Assembly (NCBI RefSeq): GCF_010671925.1
Contig: NZ_JAAHIH010000008.1
Span: forward strand, 124,001-188,000
Direction: 5' to 3'
DNA from: Moorena sp. SIOASIH
GTDB lineage: Bacteria; Cyanobacteriota; Cyanobacteriia; Cyanobacteriales; Coleofasciculaceae
Length of the DNA: 64,000 nucleotides
Both the position numbers and the translations under genes were made by a program. The notes under the pieces were generated by a model, which made no database searches, had not been told where the DNA came from, and saw only the letters and a program-made list of their open reading frames with translations. Shown one piece after another: positions 27,175-34,037 of this stretch (positions within the stretch are counted from its first letter, which is position 1; each line of letters starts with the position of its first letter).

Positions 27175-28578
27175 TTGTACAAGACAATTCCAGTAAAAGC
27201 TAATTTTTCATACGAGGAAAGAGCTTTCTGGGAATTTCAGTGTAAAAACGCTAATAGTTTATGGAATTGCGCTACTTATTACTCCAAGCAAAAGCATTAC
27301 AATTGGTTAGAACAACAATCAGAAGCTTATACGACTTATTGGAGAGATGACATATTGCGCTACGGTTGGAAGACTTATAAATGTAGTATTAAATACCCAG
27401 AGCTTTGTAAGGAGCTGAAAGACAATCCTCATTACAAAGCTCTGGCTGCCCAATCGGCGCAACAGACTCTTAAATCGGTAGCCGAGTCAATTACAAGTTA
27501 CAATCAACTTGTCGGACTCTATTACAAGGGACAAGTTGATAGACCAAGGCTTCTTAGATATCGAAAGAAAGGAGGATTGGCTGCTGTCACATTCCCGAAA
27601 CAGGCCATTACCTATAAAGAAGGTTTGTTTTACCCTTCTATAAGTAAAGAAAGCAAGCCGGAATTGCTTACAGAAATTGTTTTGGAACCTCCAGATTTTA
27701 TAGATCCAGACTGGGTGAAAGAAGTTGCAGTTCGCCCGTACCTGGGACAACTGTGGATTGATTGGGTTATTGATGACGGGAAGCAACCAGTAGAGAATAA
27801 TCCAAATCTTGATTACTCTCAAGCCTGGAGTTTTGATCATGGTGGCGATAACTGGTTGACTGGAGTTTCGACCCAAGGAAAGAGCCTGATAATTGATGGT
27901 CGTAAACTTAAGTCAATGAACCAAGGTTATGCTCGTCTAGTGGCAAAATACAAAAGTGGTAAGCCAGATTTTTACTGGGACAGCAACCTAGACCGCGTTC
28001 AGCGTAAGCGCAATAATCAGATGAGAGACGCGATAAATAAAGCGGCCAGGTTTATCATTAACCGATGTCTTAGTGATCGCGTTGGAAATTTGATTGTTGG
28101 TTGGAATGAGCGCCAAAAAGATTCAATTAATATAGGAAAACGAGGTAATCAAAATTTTGTAGTCATCCCAACAAAAAGATTAATCAATAGGCTTGAGCAA
28201 CTTTGTCCTGAGTATGGAATCAAGTTGACAATCACTGAAGAAGCGTACACCAGTAAAGCGTCTTACCTTGACGACGACAGCCTCCCAAAACATGGTGAAA
28301 AACCCAAAGGATGGACACCGTCGGGAAAGCGGGTAAAACGTGGTTTGTACAAGTCTTCTAAAGGCCACCTGATAAATGCGGATTGCAATGGTGCCGGAAA
28401 TATTGCTAGAAAAGTAGCCACACAGTTAGGTCTTGACCTGACCAAGGTGGGTAGGGGAGCTTTGACACTCCCGCATCGATATGATCTGTTCACATACTTG
28501 TCGAGATCATATCGAAATAAAGGTGTTCGCGAAGCGTCGCCTTCGGCGATAGCGGCACGGGTTCACCCTGCCGCGTAA
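27175..28578 (+). CDS. tnpB: TnpB-family RNA-guided endonuclease (zinc-finger-less type)
   Basis: 467 residues. RuvC-like catalytic segments are readable: WSFDHGGDNWL (~219-229, Asp), LIVGWNERQKDS (~308-319, Glu), and HLINADCNGAGN (~397-408, Asp). The C4 zinc finger usual for TnpB is absent; instead it has EEAYTSKASYLDDDSLP, a form I know from cyanobacterial IS elements. The start is a TTG at the beginning of YKTIPVKANFSYEERAFW, with no ATG close by. The last ~20 codons (after SRSYRNKG) are repeat-derived (VREASPSAIAAR). Catalytic residues look intact, so it may be active. Confidence 0.85.
   Translation: MYKTIPVKANFSYEERAFWEFQCKNANSLWNCATYYSKQKHYNWLEQQSEAYTTYWRDDILRYGWKTYKCSIKYPELCKELKDNPHYKALAAQSAQQTLKSVAESITSYNQLVGLYYKGQVDRPRLLRYRKKGGLAAVTFPKQAITYKEGLFYPSISKESKPELLTEIVLEPPDFIDPDWVKEVAVRPYLGQLWIDWVIDDGKQPVENNPNLDYSQAWSFDHGGDNWLTGVSTQGKSLIIDGRKLKSMNQGYARLVAKYKSGKPDFYWDSNLDRVQRKRNNQMRDAINKAARFIINRCLSDRVGNLIVGWNERQKDSINIGKRGNQNFVVIPTKRLINRLEQLCPEYGIKLTITEEAYTSKASYLDDDSLPKHGEKPKGWTPSGKRVKRGLYKSSKGHLINADCNGAGNIARKVATQLGLDLTKVGRGALTLPHRYDLFTYLSRSYRNKGVREASPSAIAARVHPAA
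28525..28560. repeat. CGCTACGCGAA-family palindrome at tnpB 3' end
   Basis: Core GTTCGCGAAGCGTCGCC / GGCGATAGCGGC sits inside the last codons of the gene, changing the C-terminus to VREASPSAIAARVHPAA. Confidence 0.6.
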
Positions 28579-28818
28579 CATCCTTATAGAATCCCCCTCT
28601 TTTAAGTGGGGGAGATGTCAACTAGCCTAGGAAACATTGATTTTATCTTTATTTCCCAAAGAGCGAATTTGGTTTTTGTAGCCCTAGGATGTAAGCCTTC
28701 AGGGTCTAAAGCACGAGCCATTTACCATCAGTGAGCCACCAATAACCCCATTTCACAGGTTACACTTCACAAGTCACACTTCACAGCTTAAACTTCATCA
28801 TTCATACTTCATAACTTT

Positions 28819-29268
28819 TTAACTAGTGGGAATGAGTTCCAAAAACTCATCAAAGTTTTTCAAAGCTGCTTCGTAGTTTTTGAGTGCTAGCTGGGAGTTG
28901 CGCTCTACAGAAGCTTCGTCAATTTTCACCAAAGATTTCAACAATACTTCAGCCGCTTGCTTGGCTGCTTTCTGGTCTTTGGGAAGAAGTTGACCAGCCA
29001 GATAGTTACTGCTTCGCCCTAGATCTCCTAACGGACCATGGATAAATGAACTGACATCTACCCAGTTTTCGTCTTGAATGTTGGCTTCGAGAACTGGCAT
29101 TTTCTCGCGAAGCTCAAGCACTCTAGTAGCACTTGTCTGGATTTGGGCAATTTTTTCAGGGGTGTAGGTAGGAGCCTTGGTGGCACTTGGGCTACCACAG
29201 CTGACCAAAAAGGTCATCACCATTGCCAGAATCACAGTCAGAATAGACCGATAACTTCTCATCATCAT
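28819..29268 (-). CDS. psbQ: Photosystem II protein PsbQ (CyanoQ) lipoprotein
   Basis: 149 residues from the first of three Met codons. The lipobox is FLVSCG (Cys ~24), and the mature protein is a four-helix bundle starting YTPEKIAQIQTSATRVLELR, followed by NWVDVSSFIHGPLGDL (a well-known CyanoQ region) and LPKDQKAAKQAAEVLLKSLV. It anchors on the lumenal side of photosystem II and stabilises the oxygen-evolving complex. A TTG-initiated extension of six codons is possible. It shares no operon; the nearest gene downstream is the tnpB element. Confidence 0.94.
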   Translation of the reverse strand: MMMRSYRSILTVILAMVMTFLVSCGSPSATKAPTYTPEKIAQIQTSATRVLELREKMPVLEANIQDENWVDVSSFIHGPLGDLGRSSNYLAGQLLPKDQKAAKQAAEVLLKSLVKIDEASVERNSQLALKNYEAALKNFDEFLELIPTS

Positions 29269-29286
29269 TGTTTGTTCGCTAGCCAA

Positions 29287-29917
29287 CCGCTCGGGAAAAC
29301 GAATTAAGGTTCGTCAAGTACTATAACCCAATATTGGTCACATCACACGCAAAGTTTAATACCCAATATGGCACCTTGACCACTGATTATGTCAAAGCTT
29401 ACCCACCCAAGCAGGATTTTGAGCAATATCTTGGTTGGCGAAATACTAATCAATTCACGATCTGCTTAGGTAGACGCTGCTGGGAGTATGTCAACTTTAT
29501 AATTAGGACTATATTCAGGAAGATACTCTAACTCTAAATGAATATTCGGCAGTTTTTATTATAGTTTTTATTTATAATATGCTTTTTTGTGAAAACTTGC
29601 ATTGTCTAAAATCATGATTGTTTTAGGGTTTTTTTAGCAAAATGTTCTTTTTTATTTACCGCTTATACTCATTTATTGACTATTTATTAATAAAAAAAAA
29701 TAAAATAAAAATAAGTAATTTCGTGAAATTACTTATTTTTATTTTATTTCAGACATGAGTGTTTTCACTATTGCTATTGCTATTGCTATTGCTATTCTTT
29801 TTTTTTAGTAATATAAAAGCAAGTAATTCTTTTGCCAAAATCTATAATATACAGGGTGTTTAACAGCTTTTAAATCTACACAACTTACAAATACTTGATC
29901 CCTTTTACAAAAAAAAC
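29287..29917. other. AT-rich spacer with palindrome and hexamer repeat
   Basis: Contains a perfect 25-bp inverted repeat and a TATTGC-type hexanucleotide run (29770-29797, five copies). A 65-codon frame at 29334 has no features and is rejected. Confidence 0.55.
29698..29749. repeat. Perfect 25-bp inverted repeat
   Basis: Arm AAATAAAATAAAAATAAGTA plus ATTTC (29698-29722), two-base centre GT, then its exact complement (29725-29749). Might act as a bidirectional terminator, but no U-run polarity favours one strand. Confidence 0.85.
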
Positions 29918-30460
29918 ATGACTAACATTTTTTAAAAATTATCTTTCGTTGCCACAAGTGCAGTTCTTTGCTTCACTGTCATTCATGCTAATCCTGTTAA
30001 TGCAGCTTCCATGATTTATGATTTTGAAGTTAGTATATATTCAGGTTTTTTAGATGGTGAAACCTATTCTGGTTCTTTTGAGTTTGATGATTCAGGATTA
30101 ACGGGAATACCTCGCAACGAATTTTTATCAGTCTCCAATATCAGTTTTGACTTTGATGGTGTTAACTACACTGAAACTGATGGTTTATCCGATCCTAAAG
30201 CTGTATTTTTCAATGGTGATTTCTTCGGGTTGAGTTGGTCAGATGATGAATTCTCTTTTGTAGCCGGTTTCTTTGAGCTTGGTGAAGCTTTCTTTGTATA
30301 CGATATTCCTCAAGAATTTGCTCAAGGAGACATTGCATACACTTTACGTCCAGATACCCCAGCATCTACACCAGTATCTACACCTGAACCAACTGCTCTT
30401 TTCAGTTTGTTAGCTTTGGGTGCTACAGGTTGCAGTGGTGTTTTGAAAAAGAGAAAGTAA
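29918..30460 (+). pseudogene. PEP-CTERM-like exported protein, nonsense codon in signal peptide
   Basis: From ATG 29918 the frame reads MTNIF, then TAA at 29933, then KLSFVATSAVLCFTVIHANP and NAASMIYDFEVS without a break: a normal exported-protein beginning with one stop codon. The rest, from Met 30011, is 149 residues with Asp/Glu-rich, beta-like sequence (YSGSFEFDDSG) and a PEP-CTERM tail: PEPTALFSLLALGATGCSGV then KKRK. PEP-CTERM proteins are sorted to the surface by an exosortase. If translation starts at 30011 the product lacks a signal peptide. It could be a real mutation or a sequencing error. Confidence 0.65.
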
Positions 30461-30936
30461 ACATCATTATCAAAAAATACCAGATATTTTTTCAATAAAT
30501 ATCTCAAAAAAATAATGTAGGGATGTTTTATGGAGCGCTGGGGAGGTGACATGCAAGCTACAATCCTTACTGGGTAATATGTTCAGCCCATCTGTTAATT
30601 CAGGCGCGCTTTCCGCATCTAATTATTAAATTCGCGCTTTGGTGCGCGCCTCCAAGGGCGCGAGGGATTGCTCGCGCCCTTGGGTCGCACAGCTAGGAGT
30701 GGGTTAATGGGAGCAGGGAGCTTTGCAGCAGGGAGCAGCGATACAGCGCTATATTTGTTAATGCTTTTTTCCGTTGCAGCCCAGTCTGAGTCTGCTGTAG
30801 ACTGATAATAAGCAGGTGCACAAAATTAATTACACATTTTTCAAAACTCAAAGCCTTACGATGTAAGGGTTACAGAGATTGGTAGTAGGCAATTAATTTT
30901 GTTTAGGTGCTTAATAAGACAGAACCTATTGGCAAA
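30461..30936. other. Intergenic region with GC-rich palindrome
   Basis: Includes a GTGCG/GGCGCGAG-type repeat, a half copy of the TATAGCGCTG MITE end (AGCGCTATA at ~30749), and AT-rich DNA upstream of the DUF433 gene. No gene. Confidence 0.5.
30652..30683. repeat. Perfect 13-bp inverted repeat, GC-rich family
   Basis: CCAAGGGCGCGAG (30652-30664), loop GGATTG, CTCGCGCCCTTGG (30671-30683). Related GTGCGACCCAAGGGCG blocks lie at 15908-15990, 19711-19755 and 23611-23655. Confidence 0.8.
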
Positions 30937-31167
30937 ATGAGCTATCATAATATTATTACAATCGAACCGGATAAGCGAGGTGGTAAACCTTGTATTCGGC
31001 AGATGCGAATAACCGTTTATGACATTTTAGGCTGGCTAGCAGCTGGTATGTCTCACGCCGAAATTGTCGATGACTTTCCAGAATTGACCGAAACGGACAT
31101 TAGAGCTTGTCTAGAATTTGCTGCTGATCGCGAACATCGTTTAGTTGCTTCGGTAAGTACTCCTTGA
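30937..31167 (+). CDS. DUF433 antitoxin
   Basis: 76 residues from an ATG (the frame extends 10 codons upstream). Features IEPDKRGGKPCIRQMRITVYDILGWLAAGMSHAEIVDDFPELTETDIRACLEFAADRE, the DUF433 signature: a winged-helix-like DNA-binding fold that acts as an antitoxin. It overlaps the next gene by two to four bases, the normal arrangement with DUF5615. Confidence 0.9.
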   Translation: MSYHNIITIEPDKRGGKPCIRQMRITVYDILGWLAAGMSHAEIVDDFPELTETDIRACLEFAADREHRLVASVSTP

Positions 31168-31496
31168 AACTCCTTTTTGACCAAAATCTAAGCCATAAAC
31201 TGGTGGCTCGACTAGCAGATCTTTTCCCTGATTCGAGCCATGTTCAGTTTCATGGTCTGGCAGAGAAAACGGATACTGAAATCTGGGAATTTGCTAAAGC
31301 AAACGATTTTTGTATCGTGACTCAAGATGCAGACTTTGCGGAAAGAAGCCGTTTGTATGGTTATCCACCTAAAGTACTGTGGCTACGTTGCGGTAACGCA
31401 CCCGCCAAACAAGTGGAAGCTCTACTGCGCTCTGGCGCAGAAGCAATTCAAGAACTTTTAGATAACTCCAAACTGCATTGCCTAGAATTGCACTAA
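31164..31496 (+). CDS. DUF5615 PIN-like toxin
   Basis: 110 residues from a TTG overlapping the DUF433 stop (TTGA). PIN-like acidic residues: LFDQNLS near the start, KTDTEIWEFAKAND and VTQDADFAERSRLYGYPPKVLWLRCGN. The family is a VapC-like nuclease domain paired with DUF433 antitoxins. Intact, with normal length. Confidence 0.9.
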   Translation: MKLLFDQNLSHKLVARLADLFPDSSHVQFHGLAEKTDTEIWEFAKANDFCIVTQDADFAERSRLYGYPPKVLWLRCGNAPAKQVEALLRSGAEAIQELLDNSKLHCLELH

Positions 31497-32106
31497 GTCT
31501 AAGATCGTAGTCCAGTAGGGTGCGTGATAAGACGGGCTCCCTCTGATTTTCTAGGTAGCCAGTATTGGGACAGTCCGTCCCGTAACGCACCACTGGATCA
31601 AACAGCATGGATTGAGATGCATCCCTTTTATAGTGACCTGTAGACGATTACAGCATCTTGAACATTAGTATTAGTAAGTGGCTCCCATCAAATTACTAAT
31701 CGTGACAATTTGGCAACAGACTCAAGCATTGGATAATAAGGGTTTGACTGATTACAATCTAAACCATTATTACCAATTAACTCTCTAGAATAATATTTGC
31801 GACCTCGACTATATTAACTAGACATTCGGTCAATGTAGGCGAAGCTTTGATGAAGTATTACTGAGGTTTTATTAATGTTAAGTTAAGCAGGGCTTTCACA
31901 TTTCATCATGAAGGGCTAACAAGCATCCGGTAACCCTGGTGAGATCTAGTAAGTAGGTGGATTTAATTGTCCGTAAAGTAAAATAGCGATTAAAATTTAA
32001 AATGCTGAAAACCTTTTGAATACAGGCTTCCAGCTTCATTATCGACTTATAAATTTTAACGTTTATTGATGCCTACCTAGCCTATAATTTGGAGCATCTA
32101 CATTAA
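31497..32106. other. Intergenic, left part of duplicated block
   Basis: From 31509 it matches 36489 onward (TAGGGTGCGTGAT etc.) with scattered differences until ~31900; afterwards the match is near perfect. GGTGCG...CGCACC inverted ends suggest an older repeat at 31515-31590. No gene. Confidence 0.6.
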
Positions 32107-32661
32107 ATGGATAATGGGCGGAGCATGCAGGGAAAATATTTCTTAGGATTGCTTAGGATTGGCAGCTTAGCAGCTTTCATAGTTGGTAGCCAGGGGAGGA
32201 TTAATGCTCAAGTGCCGCCACACTTAGTATCATCTACTTGGAGCGGTGACTATTCACTATCGATTAATGGACAGACCTATGAAAACATCCCGATTTCCGT
32301 CCAGTTAGATTTTTCACTTACTGACGTGACGGGAAACTGGTCAACTGGTACTGGTATATCTGGATCTGTAGCGGCAACCTTTGGGGATGACTCGGAATGG
32401 AAGGTAGACTCTGGATTGGGCAAGGATGGTATCTCTACCGTTGACAGACCTGGAATAACAGCTCCTTTCGATGTGCCTGGGACTGTCCCGACCTGCTTGA
32501 GTAACTACAAAGGATATGGGACATTAGCCCCTAATACCCGAGAAATAACATTTAATTATATTGGCTACCACTGCGACGGCAGCAAAACAACGGGAGAGGG
32601 AACCTTGAAGCTGGTAGAGGAAGTGCAATCTTGGTATAACCAAGGTATAATTAAGAATTAG
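32107..32661 (+). CDS. Secreted hypothetical protein, duplicate 1
   Basis: 184 residues. Signal peptide after MDNGRSMQGKYFLGLLRIGS (LAAFIVGSQGRINAQ, cleavage likely after NAQ), then a beta-rich region with TWSGDYSLSINGQTYENIPI. Ends SWYNQGIIKN. Not recognised as any family. An internal Met at residue 7 is an alternative start. The protein is identical, residue by residue, to its copy at 37227. Sits 20 bp before the RHH antitoxin gene, possibly one transcript. Confidence 0.65.
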   Translation: MDNGRSMQGKYFLGLLRIGSLAAFIVGSQGRINAQVPPHLVSSTWSGDYSLSINGQTYENIPISVQLDFSLTDVTGNWSTGTGISGSVAATFGDDSEWKVDSGLGKDGISTVDRPGITAPFDVPGTVPTCLSNYKGYGTLAPNTREITFNYIGYHCDGSKTTGEGTLKLVEEVQSWYNQGIIKN

Positions 32662-32681
32662 GGCTTATTCCTAAAGTCACG

Positions 32682-32918
32682 ATGAAAACTGCAATTTCAC
32701 TTCCAGACTCAGTTTTTGAAGAAGCAGAAGCCCTTGCTCAACAGATGGGCTTATCACGAAGTGAACTCTACCTAAAAGCATTAAAAGCTTATCTTAAAAG
32801 GTACAATCGCAATCAAATTTTACACAAGCTGAATGAAGTCTACTCTAAAGAGAATTCTGAGCTAGATCCAGTGATGGCAAAGATACAATTCATGTCTCTG
32901 CCTGATCAGGAATGGTAA
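32682..32918 (+). CDS. RHH-type antitoxin (MazE/ChpI-like), duplicate 1
   Basis: 78 residues. MKTAISLPDSVFEEAEALAQ and LSRSELYLKALKAYLKRYN are a standard ribbon-helix-helix DNA-binding module; the C-terminal part DPVMAKIQFMSLPDQEW is the toxin-binding tail. Its stop overlaps the start of the truncated PemK gene, as in intact MazEF/PemIK pairs. Identical to the copy at 37802. Confidence 0.85.
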   Translation: MKTAISLPDSVFEEAEALAQQMGLSRSELYLKALKAYLKRYNRNQILHKLNEVYSKENSELDPVMAKIQFMSLPDQEW

Positions 32919-33028
32919 TGTGGTGGGCAAATCTGCCTGACCCAAAAGGTTCTGAACCAGGATATCGTCGTCCTGTCTTGGTAATTCAAGATGATCTTTT
33001 GGCAACTTTACACAAGTTAATACAGTGA
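32912..33028 (+). pseudogene. Truncated PemK/MazF-type toxin, duplicate 1
   Basis: Only 38 residues: MVMWWANLPDPKGSEPGYRR followed by PVLVIQDDLLATLHKLIQ and stop. This is the N-terminal strand set of a MazF/PemK toxin (normally ~110 residues); the rest is missing. The sequence beyond the stop does not look like PemK. An antitoxin without an active toxin is left. Confidence 0.8.
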
Positions 33029-33298
33029 GGTTTATTTTTGTCCAGGTACTTACACTTGGCGGAGAAAATCCCCAACCTGTCAATCTAATTTCCGCGATTG
33101 ACCTTGGAAAGGCCACGCTACGCAAATGGTCACGCTACGCGATGTTGGAGCTGCTACGCGATCGCATTTCCCTACCACACCTGAACTCTTCCCCCTGTTC
33201 CCTATTCCCTATTCCCTGTTCCCTACAAAAATAAATTGCCAATTTTTATTTTTACCCTTATACTAGTAATATAGGAATAGTTAAAGGATAGTCCACTG

Positions 33299-33730
33299 AT
33301 GAACAAGTGCGTTGGAACTACTGAAGCCGCATCTCTATTAGGAATTTCTTCTCGACGATTGCGCCAACTCCTAGAAAAGGGTCGCGTCCGGGGTGCCTAT
33401 AAAAGCGGGAAATTCTGGATTATTCCTCTGTTCAACCATTTGCCACAAATTACTAAAGGTAATCGTGGACCCATTGGCAAATGGCGCACTAGTCGTCCCC
33501 CTGCTTTAGCGAAGATTAATGTCAATCGCAATCACATTGGCTCGAATATGAAGAAAAGCCCTCAAGACCGGAAGCCAGTGATTTCAGTAAAACGAAAGGG
33601 CACTAATCTCTACGGTAATGAGGTGGAAATCCTTGGTCCGTGTAAGATTGTGTATCAGCCGGATAATCCTCTCGATTGTGGCGCTCGTTTGTGGATTGAA
33701 ACCTTTAGTGATATCCACTTTGTTTCTTGA
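33299..33730 (+). CDS. HTH excisionase-like DNA-binding protein, copy 1 (3' end altered by repeat)
   Basis: 143 residues: CVGTTEAASLLGISSRRLRQLLEKGRVRGAYKSGKFWIIP is a MerR/excisionase-type helix-turn-helix; the remaining ~90 residues (GPIGKWRTSRPP, ISVKRKGTNLYGNEV) are of unknown type. The last codons (VS stop) come from the 95-bp repeat inserted at 33725; the other copy continues seven residues further. Base differences between copies in this gene are silent, such as GGTCGCGTCCGG versus GGTCGGGTGCGG, so the protein seems constrained. Confidence 0.75.
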   Translation: MNKCVGTTEAASLLGISSRRLRQLLEKGRVRGAYKSGKFWIIPLFNHLPQITKGNRGPIGKWRTSRPPALAKINVNRNHIGSNMKKSPQDRKPVISVKRKGTNLYGNEVEILGPCKIVYQPDNPLDCGARLWIETFSDIHFVS

Positions 33731-33819
33731 TGCAATAGCGAGTGGGGGAAACCACAGCAGTCGCTCATGGGGGAGACCCCCAAGACCGCGCTGCCTCCCC
33801 AAGACCGCGCTGCATCGCT
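33725..33819 (-). repeat. 95-bp GATGCA-ended mobile repeat (insertion in HTH gene copy 1)
   Basis: In the minus direction it reads AGCGATGCAGCGCGGTCTTG to CTATTGCATCAAGA. The other duplicate has ACTTTGTT joined directly to GGTGGTAG at 39032/39033, so the insertion is exactly 95 bp. It resembles the 96-bp insertion at 38146-38241. Confidence 0.9.
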
Positions 33820-34037
33820 GGTGGTAGTTTTCCGGCTAGTAGTTGAGTTGGTTATTGTAGAACGGCTAATTCCATTTACAATAGGCGGGTGTTAACCCAC
33901 CCATGTAAATTTGTGTTATTAAGTTTAAGCTAGGATTCCCTAGCCTCAACTAACAGCTCTATCTGATGGATTAACACAGCTAAGCAAAGTATCGTAATTA
34001 CCGTGATGCTTTCTTATGCTAATACTTATAGAGGTAG
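33820..34037. other. Spacer, includes end of the duplication
   Basis: Homology to the other copy fades between 33850 and 33880. A 16-bp near-palindrome TTTACA...TGTAAA flanks AGGCGGGTGTTAACCCACCC (33883-33903). No gene. Confidence 0.5.

Larger units (their letters stand above)
26850..28622 (+). mobile_element. Second IS605-group element, tnpB plus divergent accessory gene
   Basis: Right end hairpin CCCCCTCTTTTAAGTGGGGG followed by AGATGTCAAC (28592-28622), the same layout as the first element. Left end hairpin-like CCTCCCTTTTATAAAGGTAGGGGG at about 26861. The left border is approximate. It lacks tnpA. Confidence 0.65.
31509..33877 (+). repeat. Large direct duplication, copy 1
   Basis: Same order and content as 36489-39147: intergenic leader, secreted protein gene, RHH antitoxin, truncated PemK and HTH gene. 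The leader differs at perhaps 5-10% of positions; the stretch around the secreted-protein and antitoxin genes looks identical, while the HTH part has several silent changes. The boundary was judged by eye. Confidence 0.85.

Noticed and set aside
29334..29531. 65-codon frame after psbQ
   Set aside because: No motifs, no ribosome-binding site, and it lies in a low-complexity region.
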